Part shown: piece after piece, positions 55,082-64,000 of the stretch
Position numbering within the stretch: the stretch's first letter is position 1
How the letters are laid out: every line of letters begins with the position of its first letter
NCBI GenBank assembly: GCA_024280335.1
Contig: JAJRQI010000032.1
Location: forward strand, 1 to 64,000
DNA: 64,000 nt
Origin: Deltaproteobacteria bacterium
GTDB lineage: Bacteria; Desulfobacterota; Desulfuromonadia; Desulfuromonadales; Geopsychrobacteraceae
Reading direction: 5' to 3'
Position numbers and translations under genes: made by a program
Notes under the pieces: generated by a model
The model's database searches: none
What the model was told of the DNA's origin: nothing
Seen by the model: the letters and a program-made list of their open reading frames with translations, nothing else

Positions 55082-56197
55082 TTGGCAAAGCGCGATTACT
55101 ACGAAATTCTGGGTGTCAACAAGAACGCCAGTGAAACCGAGATCAAGAAGGTTTACCGACGCTTGGCGATCAAATTTCATCCCGATAAAAATCCGGGCGA
55201 TAAAGAAGCTGAAAACAAATTCAAGGAACTCTCCGAAGCTTACGCAGTCCTCTCCGATTCCCAGAAGCGGGCGACCTATGACCAGTTCGGCCATGCCGGG
55301 ATGGAGGGGTCCGGTGGCTTCTCCGGTGGCGGCTTCGATTTCGGCGGGACACCTTTTGAGGATATTTTCGGTGACATCTTCGGCGATATCTTCGGCGGCG
55401 GCGGCCGGCGCAGCAGCCGCGGCCAGCGCGGCGACGATCTGCGCTACAACCTGACGATTAATTTCGAAGAGGCGGCTTTCGGCACCGAGAAGAAACTGCA
55501 ATTGCCGCGTAAGCAACCCTGTGAAAGCTGTTCCGGCTCCGGCGCTCGTCCAGGTACCCAGGCGCAGACCTGCGGCACCTGCCGCGGTGCCGGTCAGGTA
55601 CGCTACCAGCAGGGCTTTTTCACCATGACCCGGCCCTGCCCCGATTGTCGCGGCGAGGGGAAAATCATTGCCGATCCCTGCCCCGCTTGTCGTGGCGTCG
55701 GCATGCTCAAGCAGAAGCGCAGTTTGTCGTTGAAGGTTCCGGCCGGGGTTGAAAGCGGCAGCCGCCTTAAGTTGAGCGGCGAAGGTGAATCGGGTCTGCA
55801 GGGTGGTTCGGCGGGTGACCTTTACGTTGTCATCAGTGTTGAAGAACATCCGATCTTTCAGCGCGAAGGCCTGGATATCCTCTGCGAAGTTCCGATCTCT
55901 TTTATCCAGGCAGCACTCGGCTGCGACCTGGAAGTGCCGACCCTGGAAGGACGAGTAAACCTCAAAATTCCGGCCGGGACCCAGACCGGCAAGGTGTTCA
56001 AGCTCTCCGGCAAGGGGATCGTTTCGTTGCAGGGTTATGGTCGGGGCGATCAACTGGTGGTGTTACGGGTCGAGGTGCCAACCAGACTCAATGCCCGGCA
56101 GCGTGAGTTGCTGCAAGAGTTCGCCGCGGTCAGCGGTGAAGAAATACATCCCCAAGGGAAGGGTTTCCTTGATAAAGTCAAGGAACTGTTTGACTGA
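55082..56197 (+). CDS. dnaJ: Chaperone DnaJ (Hsp40)
   Basis: 371 aa from a TTG (AGGAT upstream). J domain with HPDKNPGD (HPD triad), Gly/Phe-rich region, four zinc-finger CxxCxGxG repeats ([32 protein letters not shown]) and the C-terminal substrate domain. Stimulates DnaK ATPase. Confidence 0.96.
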   Translation: MAKRDYYEILGVNKNASETEIKKVYRRLAIKFHPDKNPGDKEAENKFKELSEAYAVLSDSQKRATYDQFGHAGMEGSGGFSGGGFDFGGTPFEDIFGDIFGDIFGGGGRRSSRGQRGDDLRYNLTINFEEAAFGTEKKLQLPRKQPCESCSGSGARPGTQAQTCGTCRGAGQVRYQQGFFTMTRPCPDCRGEGKIIADPCPACRGVGMLKQKRSLSLKVPAGVESGSRLKLSGEGESGLQGGSAGDLYVVISVEEHPIFQREGLDILCEVPISFIQAALGCDLEVPTLEGRVNLKIPAGTQTGKVFKLSGKGIVSLQGYGRGDQLVVLRVEVPTRLNARQRELLQEFAAVSGEEIHPQGKGFLDKVKELFD

Positions 56198-56250
56198 TTA
56201 TTTCCTGCTCAGTATTTCATAACAGGGTACTGGCTCATAACGGATCGCGA

Positions 56251-58155
56251 ATGAAACAGAGAATCTACCTGGTTCTGGCCTGTAGCCTGTTGCTGTTGTT
56301 TTCGGCAGCGATCCCCTGTTTCGCTGTCGAGGGTCCGCTCGTTGCTACGGCGATCGTTGAATTCGAACAGGGTCGTCAGCTGTATCAGTCGGGTGACTTG
56401 CAGCGCTCACTTGCCGTACTGCGGACCTATGTGCAGCGCTACCCGGAGCACCTGCAGGTTCCTGCAGCCTACACCCTGATCGGGCAGATTTTTTCTCGAC
56501 AAGCGCGCTACAAAGATGCCCTGCTCTATCTGGAGCGGATTCCGACCGCCTTCCGCACTCCTGAAGCCGCCCTGCTGACCGGTTTTGCGCAGGTGCAGAC
56601 CGCTCAATTCTCCGCCGCACAGCAGCAACTGCTGCCGCTGCTGGAACAACCCTTGGATCAACCCGATCGGCTGCGTTTACTGCAGGCCCTTGCCGATGCT
56701 GCGGTCAACCTGGAGCAGTCACTGCAAGCGCTGGTTTTTCTCCAGCAGCTGTTACCGATCGTCGCTAATCCGGCGGCCATTCTGGAGCGTGCCCACCGTT
56801 TGTTGCAGAGCCGCCTGAGCGAGGTTGATCTGGCAGAGGCCGCGTTCATGTGGCAAGGCACGGCGATCGGTCAGGATGCCCGGTTGCAGCAGGCGCGCCG
56901 CGCCCTGGCTCAGCAGCAGCGGGACAAAGCCAGTCAGCTGTTACAGCAACTGCTGACCTCCTCAGTAACCTTTCCCTACTGGCAGGAAGCTGAACTGCTG
57001 CTGCAACGGGCCGCTGTTGACAGCTGGTTCAATCGTGACAGTATCGGCGTGCTGCTGCCGCTGAGCGGTCGCTACGCCTCCTACGGAGAGTTGGTGAAGA
57101 GAGGGTTGAATCTGGCGCTGGAGGAGTACAACCAGCTTAACTTTCCGGTCCGGTTTATTTATCGTGACAGTAGTAACGAAGCCGTCAGCCTTGCCCAACT
57201 GGTCAGCAGCCTGACCGATGACGACAAAGTCATGGCGATTATCGGTCCGCTGCTCGGCGACAATGCCGAAGCGGCCGCCGTTCGCGCCCAGTTGGAGCTG
57301 GTACCGCTGCTGACCCTGTCGCAGCGCGCCGGATTGCCGCAGCTCGGTGACTTCATTTTTCGTGATTCCCTGACCGCCCGGCAGCAGGTCGAGGCATTGG
57401 TCGCCTACGCGATACAAACGGGGCATATCTCTTTTTCGGTGCTCCGCCCGGAAAACCGTTTGGGTGAAGAGATGACCCGGCTGTTTATTGCCGAAGTACG
57501 TCAGCGCGGCGGTGAGATTATTGACGTCGTCAGCTATCCGGAGAACAGTACCGACTTTCGCAAACAGATCGAAGCGCTGCTCTGGGAAGATCATGTCCTT
57601 GCGCCGCCGCCGAAACCGATTGAGTACGATGAAGAGGGGAATCTGGTGCCGGAAGAGGAACTGCCGGAGCTGGAGTACCCGCTGTCACCCTCGCACGCTC
57701 TGTTCATCCCCGATTACGCAGATCGGATCGGCCAGCTGGCGCCGCAACTGCAGTTTTACGGCATCAAGGATGTCACCCTGCTGGGGATCAACGGTTGGAA
57801 CTCCGCCGAACTGGTCCGCCGTTCCGGGCGCTTTCTCAAGCAGGCGGTGTTTGTCGATGGTCTTTTCAGTGACAGCAAGATTCCCGAAGTACGGCAGTTT
57901 GTCGAACGTTACCGGCAGAAGTATCAGGAAGAACCGACCCTGCTGGAAGCTCAAGCGTTCGATGTCGCCAATACCCTGCTGCGTATCATGGATGATGCAT
58001 CGGTGCGCAATCGGGATGATTTCCGCCGTAAACTGAGCGGCCTGCGTAACCTGCGCGGGGTTGCCGGCACCACCGGTTTTGATGAACTGGGGGAAGCGAT
58101 CAAGCAGCTTTACCTGCTGAAGGTAAAACGCAACCGGATTGTCGAATTGAATTGA
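56251..58155 (+). CDS. LpoA/YraM-like penicillin-binding-protein activator
   Basis: 634 aa. Signal peptide (LVLACSLLLLFSAAIPCFA) with a possible non-lipid processing, TPR repeats (about 40-230) and a periplasmic-binding-protein fold (IGVLLPLSGRYASYGELVKRGLNLALEEYN onward). Such proteins bind and stimulate class A penicillin-binding proteins; a branched-chain amino-acid receptor domain is the homologous fold. The middle insertion DEEGNLVPEEELPELEYPL is acidic. Role inferred from family. Confidence 0.78.
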   Translation: MKQRIYLVLACSLLLLFSAAIPCFAVEGPLVATAIVEFEQGRQLYQSGDLQRSLAVLRTYVQRYPEHLQVPAAYTLIGQIFSRQARYKDALLYLERIPTAFRTPEAALLTGFAQVQTAQFSAAQQQLLPLLEQPLDQPDRLRLLQALADAAVNLEQSLQALVFLQQLLPIVANPAAILERAHRLLQSRLSEVDLAEAAFMWQGTAIGQDARLQQARRALAQQQRDKASQLLQQLLTSSVTFPYWQEAELLLQRAAVDSWFNRDSIGVLLPLSGRYASYGELVKRGLNLALEEYNQLNFPVRFIYRDSSNEAVSLAQLVSSLTDDDKVMAIIGPLLGDNAEAAAVRAQLELVPLLTLSQRAGLPQLGDFIFRDSLTARQQVEALVAYAIQTGHISFSVLRPENRLGEEMTRLFIAEVRQRGGEIIDVVSYPENSTDFRKQIEALLWEDHVLAPPPKPIEYDEEGNLVPEEELPELEYPLSPSHALFIPDYADRIGQLAPQLQFYGIKDVTLLGINGWNSAELVRRSGRFLKQAVFVDGLFSDSKIPEVRQFVERYRQKYQEEPTLLEAQAFDVANTLLRIMDDASVRNRDDFRRKLSGLRNLRGVAGTTGFDELGEAIKQLYLLKVKRNRIVELN

Positions 58156-58181
58156 TCAACAGAACCGGAACCTTGCCAAAA

Positions 58182-58215
58182 AAAATTCCCTGCCGAGAAC
58201 TCGACAGGGAATTTT
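58182..58215. terminator. Bidirectional terminator
   Basis: AAAATTCCCTG (58182-58192) pairs with CAGGGAATTTT (58205-58215). The A/T flanks allow stopping in both directions between the convergent LpoA-like and carbonic anhydrase genes. Confidence 0.88.
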
Positions 58216-58242
58216 CAATTTCAGCCGATTCCTCTCTGTCGT

Positions 58243-58905
58243 TCAGGAGTTCTCCACTGCGTTTTTATAGCTTGCGACCTGCACCTCAAACTTGTCGGTC
58301 AGGGCGTTATAGTATTTCAGTTGTCCGGAAGCGATGTTGTAGTACCAACCGTGCAGCGTCAGTTCACCTTCTTTGACCCGCTCTTCGATCCAGGGGAAGG
58401 TCAGCAAGTTTTGCAACGAGACCAGGATCGCTTCCTTTTCGCAAGCCCTGGTCTGCTCCTCCAGCGATTTCCCGGCTAGCTCCTTGAGCACCTTGTCGCG
58501 TGCCGGTGCGGCAATATTCACCCATTTGCCGATAAATTCGCCGAGCTCTTTTCCCTGGGTCGCGCCCATCAGACCACCGATGCCGCCGCAACCGGAATGC
58601 CCCATGACAATGATATGTTTCACGTCCAGAAAGCAGACCGCATACTCGAGTGCTGAACTGACCCCGTGATAGCCCAGTCCCTGTTCGTAGGGGGGGACCA
58701 GATTGGCAACATTGCGCACCATAAACAAGTCACCGGGGGCACAGTCGGTCAGCAGCGCCGGATCGACCCGGGAATCACTGCAGCCGATCAACAGCGCGTT
58801 CGGTCGCTGGCCGCTTTTCAGTCGGTCGGCAAGCTCCGGATTTTCTCCATAATGAAGTTGTTGAAAGCGGGCTATACCAGAAAAAAGCTTTGAGATGTCG
58901 GACAT
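58243..58905 (-). CDS. Beta-class carbonic anhydrase
   Basis: 220 aa. Zinc ligands Cys42 (GCSDSRVDP, with catalytic Asp44 and Arg46), His103 and Cys106 (GHSGCGG). Interconverts CO2 and bicarbonate. The neighbouring divergently spaced minus-strand gene encodes a SulP transporter, a common pairing for bicarbonate handling. Confidence 0.93.
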   Translation of the reverse strand: MSDISKLFSGIARFQQLHYGENPELADRLKSGQRPNALLIGCSDSRVDPALLTDCAPGDLFMVRNVANLVPPYEQGLGYHGVSSALEYAVCFLDVKHIIVMGHSGCGGIGGLMGATQGKELGEFIGKWVNIAAPARDKVLKELAGKSLEEQTRACEKEAILVSLQNLLTFPWIEERVKEGELTLHGWYYNIASGQLKYYNALTDKFEVQVASYKNAVENS

Positions 58906-59006
58906 TGTTACTCTCCAGCAGTGAGGAATCGATGGGCGATTTTAACATACATCGATATTGCTGCCGGAGAAAAAACAGTGCTTTCGTTAGGCAAGCGTAG
59001 CGCTTA

Positions 59007-60383
59007 TCAGTTTTGCGTCAGGAAACGCTCGGTTTCAGCCGGTGGTTGCAGGTCACGCATCGGATTTTTACGATTCAGGACCTTATTGTGCAGATAGAAC
59101 AACAGGGTGAATCCGATGACTGCTGTGTTCAGGTCAAACCAGACGGTGACCAGGGTCGAGCCGAGAATAATGAACATCTCGCGGTTGGTGACAAAGATCG
59201 GTTCATCATCGTGGCGGGAGAAAAAGTTGCTGAACATGGCCGCGCGTTTTTGGGCTACTGCTTTGGCGTAGAGGCGCAGCGGTTTGACATCAAAGACGTC
59301 GTAGCCGACCTTAAACAGCACGCCGACAAAAACCGCTTTAGGGATCTGATTTAAAAAGCCTTGAAAAAGGACCATTTCAACAATGACAAAAATCCCGACC
59401 ATGATCCCTGCCAGTCGCAAGCTGGCGCCCTCTTTAAGCATCAGGACTGAACGGATGGTGGCCTGTGCACCGGGGATGCCGCCCAGAAAACCGATGGTGC
59501 TGTTGGCCAGCCCCTGCGCCAGCAGTTCTTTATTCTGCCGGGTCCGTTCGTTCCCCATCTTATCGACGACCAGCGAGGTCAGCAGGGTGTCGAGGTAGCC
59601 GAGCATGGCCAACTGCAGAGCAAAAGGGAGCGCGGCCAGAAGAATCTCCATGCTCCAGACGGTTGGAATCTGCGCCTTAACCATGTTGAGAAAACCGCCC
59701 AGGCTGGCAAATCCACCTGAAAGACTGACGGTTTCGATCTGCCAGCCGATCAGGTTTGTCGTATGCGTCATCAACAGAATGGCCAGCAGGGTGGCGGGCA
59801 GAAAACGCGCCAGTTTATCGACCGCCAGCCGCGTCAAGGGAGCGGAAATAAAGATCAGCAGGAGTGTCGCCAGGGCGATGGTCAGGTTCTGCCAGGTCGG
59901 CCCCGCCAGAGCCGTTTTGTCTCCCAGGCCGAACAGCAGCCGCAGTTGATCGATCCAGATCAGCAGCGCGATCCCGTTCATGAACCCGGAAATTACCACA
60001 TTCGGCACCAGGTTGATAAAACGCCCCAGCCGAAGCAATCCCATCAGCAGCATGATGATGCCGCAAAGGATGAAGACCAGGTTGATAAAGTGGTTGCTGT
60101 CGATTGCCAGCGAGTTTGCCGTGAGTTGCTCAAAGGCGTAAGCCACGACGACCGCGCTGACCGCACTCATCGGCGCGGTCGGCCCTGAACACTGAACGCG
60201 GGTTCCGCCGAAGGTTGCGGTGATTAACGCAATGATTCCGGCGGAAAACATGCCGGGAAAGGCTCCCCGACCGGACAGAATGCCCAGCGCGGCCCCTAAA
60301 CTTAAGGCAACAAAGCTGACCGTCAGGCCGATGATGATGTTCTGGATAATTTCAGCAGAGCTGACCGGGGTTGATGTTTTCAC
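59007..60383 (-). CDS. SulP-family anion transporter (candidate bicarbonate transporter)
   Basis: 458 aa with about 11-12 helices, including GGTRVQCSGPTAPMSAVSAVVVAY and FLGGIPGAQATIRSVLMLKEGASLRLAGI. No C-terminal STAS domain is present. Members move sulfate or bicarbonate with Na+ or H+; the adjacent carbonic anhydrase favours bicarbonate. Both genes run on the minus strand with 101 bases between, so they may share an mRNA. Confidence 0.82.
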   Translation of the reverse strand: MKTSTPVSSAEIIQNIIIGLTVSFVALSLGAALGILSGRGAFPGMFSAGIIALITATFGGTRVQCSGPTAPMSAVSAVVVAYAFEQLTANSLAIDSNHFINLVFILCGIIMLLMGLLRLGRFINLVPNVVISGFMNGIALLIWIDQLRLLFGLGDKTALAGPTWQNLTIALATLLLIFISAPLTRLAVDKLARFLPATLLAILLMTHTTNLIGWQIETVSLSGGFASLGGFLNMVKAQIPTVWSMEILLAALPFALQLAMLGYLDTLLTSLVVDKMGNERTRQNKELLAQGLANSTIGFLGGIPGAQATIRSVLMLKEGASLRLAGIMVGIFVIVEMVLFQGFLNQIPKAVFVGVLFKVGYDVFDVKPLRLYAKAVAQKRAAMFSNFFSRHDDEPIFVTNREMFIILGSTLVTVWFDLNTAVIGFTLLFYLHNKVLNRKNPMRDLQPPAETERFLTQN

Positions 60384-60762
60384 GCAAATGGCCTTGGAGA
60401 ATGGGAAATGTCGATGATATGGGTCTGGTTGGTTCTGTCAATGGTAAAGCTTGGGTTAGGTAAAAAAAGGGCGCCCCGTCGGGCAACGAGGCGCAAATTG
60501 GAGAGACTTAAAACAGAATTGAACAGAGGTCAACCCGTTGCAACTCTTAAAAGATGTATAGCGCTTATTCCGGCGGCAGGTCAAGAAATTTTATCGTAAA
60601 TAAAAAATTTCACTTATGGTAAAGAATGATATTTTGTGGCCTGTTAGAGATGTTGCAGCGGTTGATTGAAAATAGCCTCTGTAATGGCTTTCTGCTAAGA
60701 TAACCAGCCTTGCAGATGAAAACAACCGGAAACCAGAATCCAACCTGAAGATGAGGATCGCG
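60384..60762. other. Divergent region between SulP and aroC genes
   Basis: 379 bases. On the minus strand the sequence GCGCCTCG...CGGGGCGC (60469-60493) folds into a GC-rich stem followed by CCTTTTTTT, a terminator-like structure about 80 bases before the SulP start, so it could be a leader attenuator. No aptamer was recognised. No gene is called. Confidence 0.45.
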
Positions 60763-61842
60763 ATGTCCAGCAGTTTCGGCAGTCTGTTTAAAATTTCGAC
60801 CTTTGGCGAATCCCACTGTCCCGGCGTCGGGGTGGTGGTTGACGGGGTTCCGCCGCGCATGTCCCTCAGTGCCGCCGATATCCAGCAGCAGCTTGATCGC
60901 CGTCGTCCCGGTGGCAACCGGCTTGGAACCGAGCGTGATGAGGCCGATCAGGTGCAGATCCTTTCCGGGGTTGAAAACGGCCTGACCCTCGGCAGCCCGA
61001 TCGGGCTGTTGGTGAAAAATAAGGATCAGCGGCCCGCTGATTACGGCTCGATGAGCCAGATCCCGCGCCCCTCGCACGCCGATTACACCTACCGCGTCAA
61101 ATACGGGATTCATGCATCGAGCGGTGGCGGTCGTTCCAGCGCCCGTGAGACCATCGGTCGGGTGGCGGCCGGGGCGATTGCGGAAAAGTTTTTACTTGAG
61201 AAGTACGGCATCGAAATCGTCGCCTGGGTCAGCTCTGTCGGTGCCCATGACGCTGCTCAGGTCGATCTGGACAAGATCAGTCGCGAACAGGTCGATGCCA
61301 ACGAGGTGCGTTGCCCCGATAGCGCCGCGGCGCAAAAGATGACCGCAGAAATTGTCGCGGCCCGGAGCGATAAAGATTCAGTCGGCGGGGTGGTTTCCTG
61401 CGTTTGTCGCAATCTGCCGGCCGGGTGGGGCGAACCCGCCTTCGATCGGCTGGAAGCCAGGCTGGCTCAGGCGATGCTTTCACTGCCGGCGAGTAAAGGG
61501 TTTGAAATCGGTTCCGGCTTTGCCGGTGCCCGGATGCGCGGTGCCGCGCACAACGATCCTTTTGTCCAAAAAGGTGACCGTCTCGGCACGCTCAGCAACT
61601 ACAGCGGCGGCGTGCAGGGGGGGATCTCCAACGGCGAGCCGGTCTACTTCCGCGTCGCTTTCAAGCCCCCGGCGACCATCGGCCAAGAGCAGCAGACGGT
61701 TGATTATCAGGGCAACGCAACGGTTCTGGCGGCCAAGGGGCGGCATGACCCCTGCGTGGTGCCGCGGGCAGTACCGATTGTTGAAAGTATGGCCGCGCTG
61801 GTGCTGGCCGATCTGGCGCTGATTCAGAAGATGCGCAGCTAG
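60763..61842 (+). CDS. aroC: Chorismate synthase
   Basis: 359 aa. Begins [24 protein letters not shown], with the [26 protein letters not shown] core and the [36 protein letters not shown] end. Makes chorismate from EPSP with reduced FMN. Start at 60763 behind GAGGATCG; an in-frame ATG at 60751 is possible. Its stop codon overlaps the first base of a repeat element. Confidence 0.94.
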   Translation: MSSSFGSLFKISTFGESHCPGVGVVVDGVPPRMSLSAADIQQQLDRRRPGGNRLGTERDEADQVQILSGVENGLTLGSPIGLLVKNKDQRPADYGSMSQIPRPSHADYTYRVKYGIHASSGGGRSSARETIGRVAAGAIAEKFLLEKYGIEIVAWVSSVGAHDAAQVDLDKISREQVDANEVRCPDSAAAQKMTAEIVAARSDKDSVGGVVSCVCRNLPAGWGEPAFDRLEARLAQAMLSLPASKGFEIGSGFAGARMRGAAHNDPFVQKGDRLGTLSNYSGGVQGGISNGEPVYFRVAFKPPATIGQEQQTVDYQGNATVLAAKGRHDPCVVPRAVPIVESMAALVLADLALIQKMRS

Positions 61843-62004
61843 GAGGCTGACCGAGAATAGGGGCCGAAGCGAAAACCCAGAAGTTTGAGAACAGATTTTA
61901 GCTCATTTGAGAGCTCATCGCCTTAGCTATGGACCGAAAAGGAGCTGAAATATGGGCCAAACAGCTGGATTTACAGCCGGTCGTGTATTCTTGGACAGCC
62001 TCCT
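61841..62004. repeat. MITE-like element with 17-base inverted ends
   Basis: AGGAGGCTGACCGAGAA (61841) and the complement of the end at 62004 (AGGAGGCTGTCCAAGAA) match at 15 of 17 positions. The 164-base element has no reading frame. It begins inside the aroC stop codon. A further GGAGGCTGA lies at 62042. Confidence 0.55.
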
Positions 62005-62052
62005 CGTTTTGGCCAGGGATAAAGCCTTCGACTGCGTCGGGGGAGGCTGAAT

Positions 62053-62090
62053 AAAAAAGGTCGATTCCATTACGGGGATCGACCTTTTTT
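62053..62090. terminator. Bidirectional terminator
   Basis: AAAAAAGGTCGAT (62053-62065) pairs with ATCGACCTTTTTT (62078-62090), perfect 13-base arms. It sits between the convergent aroC and cytochrome genes. Confidence 0.9.
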
Positions 62091-62117
62091 AGCTTCCCCG
62101 CTGTTGCCGGTAGCTGG

Positions 62118-63314
62118 CTACTCGGATATTTTTTTCATGCGGTAAAAATTGTAAATCGGTTTGACGTCGCCTGCTTCGATCTGCTTACGTAATTCAATGA
62201 CAAACTGCCGCAGTTGTTGCTGTGCGGATTCATCCAGCGGGATGGTCGGCATTTGTGAGCCGGGTTGCAGGTAGCCCGGATGCTGGACAAAGTTGATTAG
62301 ATATTCCAGGTCCAGCCTTTCCATGGTCAGCAGCAAGTCGGGGGCGAAACGGTTCGGGTTATTGCGACCGCTCGGCTGCTGCTGTCGATAATCACCGAAC
62401 GAATGACAGCTGAGGCAGGTCTGCAGGATAGGGTTGTTTTCCAGCTCTGTCTGTAGTTTGGTCGGAACCACCGTCGGAACAAAGCGGAGCGGTTTATTTT
62501 TGTAGTTGCTGGTATGGCAGGCAAAGCAGTCGTAATCCTGCCAGGCTTCCTTGCGATAGCGGAAATCGGGGGTCTTGGCTTTTGCGACCCGCTCGAGAAA
62601 CCTGGCCATGGCGACCAGTTCGACTTCTTGCAGGTTGGGGCGCGCGTTGACGGAAGTGTATTGCAGCATCATCAGGTCATCAATTGCCGGGCGCAGACGA
62701 TAGGGGTTGCGCAGGTACTCTTCCAATCGGCCTTCAACATATTTGTAGCGTTTCCAGGTCAGGCCCGGTGCATGTTCGGCCCCGAACCCTTCAAGTTGAT
62801 GACAGCCACGGCAACGTGCTGCCTTGACCAGCCTGCGGCCGATATCCAGCTCCTTGTCAATTTCAGTGAAGCGGGCTTTTTTCAATTTTGTCGGGTTGAC
62901 GTGCTCTTGTCGTTTTGCCAGTTCCACTGGGTCATTTTCCAGCCTCTTTTGCAACTCGACACAGGTATTTAACTCGCCGCAGGCGCGAACATTAAAAACA
63001 TCAGCATCACCAAAAAAACCTTGGTTAATCAGGATGCTCTGTAGTTCATAATCGACCAGTACCCAACTTTTTACGGGGGCCGGGGCAAAATGTTCCAGGC
63101 CGAGAAACACGTCGATGCTGTTCAGGCAGTCGGGAGTGTTATCGCGGGTGTCACCATAGGCCAGCCGGATTTGGCTGATCTGACCGTTATCAATCTTCTT
63201 CACGTCGAGAAACAGCGGGTGATTATAGTAGCGGATACCGGGTCGACCTTCGGAAACCAATGCGAAGCAGGATAGCGGCAGCAGCAATTGCAACAACAGA
63301 AGAAAGCGAAACAT
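62118..63314 (-). CDS. Triheme c-type cytochrome
   Basis: 398 aa from ATG 63314 (frame open to 63380). Signal peptide MFRFLLLLQLLLPLSCFA. Three heme-binding motifs, CRGCH, CFACH and CLSCH, in the second half, with an otherwise hydrophilic first half containing a Cys pair (CGELNTC). Periplasmic electron carrier or oxidoreductase subunit; the partner is not evident. The last segment includes MPTIPLDESAQQQLRQFV, the usual Met ligand region of class I cytochromes. Confidence 0.83.
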   Translation of the reverse strand: MFRFLLLLQLLLPLSCFALVSEGRPGIRYYNHPLFLDVKKIDNGQISQIRLAYGDTRDNTPDCLNSIDVFLGLEHFAPAPVKSWVLVDYELQSILINQGFFGDADVFNVRACGELNTCVELQKRLENDPVELAKRQEHVNPTKLKKARFTEIDKELDIGRRLVKAARCRGCHQLEGFGAEHAPGLTWKRYKYVEGRLEEYLRNPYRLRPAIDDLMMLQYTSVNARPNLQEVELVAMARFLERVAKAKTPDFRYRKEAWQDYDCFACHTSNYKNKPLRFVPTVVPTKLQTELENNPILQTCLSCHSFGDYRQQQPSGRNNPNRFAPDLLLTMERLDLEYLINFVQHPGYLQPGSQMPTIPLDESAQQQLRQFVIELRKQIEAGDVKPIYNFYRMKKISE

Positions 63315-63444
63315 AGTCAGATCCTCGAGATGATCAGTAAGATAGAAAGCTGCACAAAAGAGCGCAGAAGGTGACAGCAAGGGTCATTCGTGAAATAATC
63401 AGCAGTTCAAGTTAACCAGTTAACAACCGAAGGAGCAACCTATC

Positions 63445-64000
63445 ATGCGTTTCATTCTATTGGCCACAGCCCTTTTCCCATTATTTGTCGGTACAACCCT
63501 GGCCGATTCGATCGATGTTCGTTTTATGCGCTCTGTCCCGCTGGAAGAAACTCCCGTACAAACAGTGGCGACGGCAGATGGGCAGAAAATTTATGTGCTG
63601 ACCGATCAGGGCAATGTGCAGATTTACGCTGCCGATGGCCGCTTGCAGGGCTCCTTTGCTGCCGGTCCGGGGGTCTCCGGGATTACCCCGCAGGGTCCGA
63701 ACCGGCTGATTCTGCAGCTGGCCGAGCGCAAGGAGATGGTCCTGGTTGCACTGGAGCCGCTGGTAAAAATTTCGACCGAGGGCGCACCGACCCTCGGCCC
63801 GGCCGATGCTCCGGTGACCATCGCTGTTTTTGACGATTTCCAATGTCCCTACTGCGCCAAAGCGGTGCCGTTGTTCAAAGAGGTCCTGGCCGCCTATCCC
63901 GAACAGGTCAAGTTGGTGTTCAAGAACTTCCCCCTGGGGATGCATAAGCATGCTCGTGCCGCAGCGGTGGCCGGATTGGCGGCGCAGCGTCAGGGTAAGT
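63445..64000 (+). CDS. DsbA/DsbC-like thioredoxin-fold protein (3' end outside window)
   Basis: At least 185 aa, open at the window edge. Signal peptide (MRFILLATALFPLFVGTTLA), a propeller-like N-terminal stretch, and a thioredoxin-fold domain with FDDFQCPYCAKAVPLFKEVL (CPYC active site). The AGGAG site precedes ATG 63445. Probably a periplasmic disulfide oxidoreductase, divergent from the cytochrome gene, possibly for cytochrome maturation. Confidence 0.78.
   Translation, partial: MRFILLATALFPLFVGTTLADSIDVRFMRSVPLEETPVQTVATADGQKIYVLTDQGNVQIYAADGRLQGSFAAGPGVSGITPQGPNRLILQLAERKEMVLVALEPLVKISTEGAPTLGPADAPVTIAVFDDFQCPYCAKAVPLFKEVLAAYPEQVKLVFKNFPLGMHKHARAAAVAGLAAQRQGK

Noticed and set aside
54848-56053. 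401-aa open frame on the minus strand
   Set aside because: Antisense to dnaJ with low-complexity Ala-rich text and no ribosome site.
61843-62050. Cyclic-di-GMP or other riboswitch
   Set aside because: Some GEMM-like pieces are visible, but the aptamer core is absent and the position after aroC and before a convergent gene does not suit a riboswitch.
1-64000. CRISPR arrays, tRNA and rRNA genes
   Set aside because: No regularly spaced repeats, cloverleaf-like sequence or rRNA-conserved stretch was recognised on reading both strands.

Overview
The window reads as the chromosome of a Gram-negative, strictly respiratory anaerobe of the Desulfuromonadia type (Geobacter, Desulfuromonas, Pelobacter, Desulfuromusa). 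This rests on the style of the encoded proteins (multiheme c-type cytochrome, Mrp/Mbh-like antiporter with split subunits, hrcA-grpE-dnaK-dnaJ behind a CIRCE element) and is an inference, since no rRNA gene is present. No tRNA, rRNA or CRISPR array was recognised.

Region 1 (about 0.25-10.1 kb) is a catabolic cluster on the minus strand under a divergent LysR regulator. In transcription order it holds an ALDH7/AmaB-type semialdehyde dehydrogenase, a lysine 6-dehydrogenase-like protein, a divergent KamA-family radical SAM aminomutase, PcaI, PcaJ, a class III aminotransferase resembling beta-amino-acid aminotransferases, and a PcaF-type thiolase. Together these spell a route I do not know as a described pathway: lysine to 2-aminoadipate to 3-aminoadipate to 3-oxoadipate to acetyl-CoA plus succinyl-CoA. 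In the KamA protein the two aspartates that hold the lysine side chain in classical lysine 2,3-aminomutase are replaced, one by Arg, which suggests a dicarboxylic substrate such as 2-aminoadipate.

Region 2 (10.1-16.6 kb) carries a polar amino-acid ABC transporter (binding protein, two permeases, ATPase), a saccharopine-dehydrogenase-family gene split by a GTGA overlap or frameshift, and a full-length saccharopine dehydrogenase. It probably feeds region 1.

Region 3 (16.6-32.4 kb) is an accessory, decaying island: two HipBA modules, an RHH/ParE pair, a broken AbiE pair, copies of an XRE regulator, an IS66-type and an IS21-type element, and broken genes (Ivy-like lysozyme inhibitor, PP2C-like phosphatase, DUF6398). 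Three truncated copies of the 3' end of comM (ending at 10.15, 16.59 and 27.2 kb) lie in the same orientation as the intact comM at 38.25-39.78 kb. Two of them break at exactly the same comM base and join the same XRE gene, so comM looks like the anchor of repeated island accretion or duplication.

Region 4 (32.4-38.1 kb) holds an envelope or redox-sensing locus: DUF5666 protein, OmpR-type two-component system, cytochrome b561, DUF6448 protein, ECF sigma factor and a membrane protein that may be its anti-sigma.

Region 5 (38.2-64.0 kb) is core chromosome: comM, trxB, a nitrilase-family amidase, an eleven-gene Mrp/Mbh-like Na+/H+ antiporter operon with three NuoL/M/N-type subunits, hemW, the hrcA-grpE-dnaK-dnaJ heat-shock operon, an LpoA/YraM-like protein, beta-carbonic anhydrase with a SulP transporter, aroC, a triheme cytochrome and a DsbA-like protein cut by the window edge.
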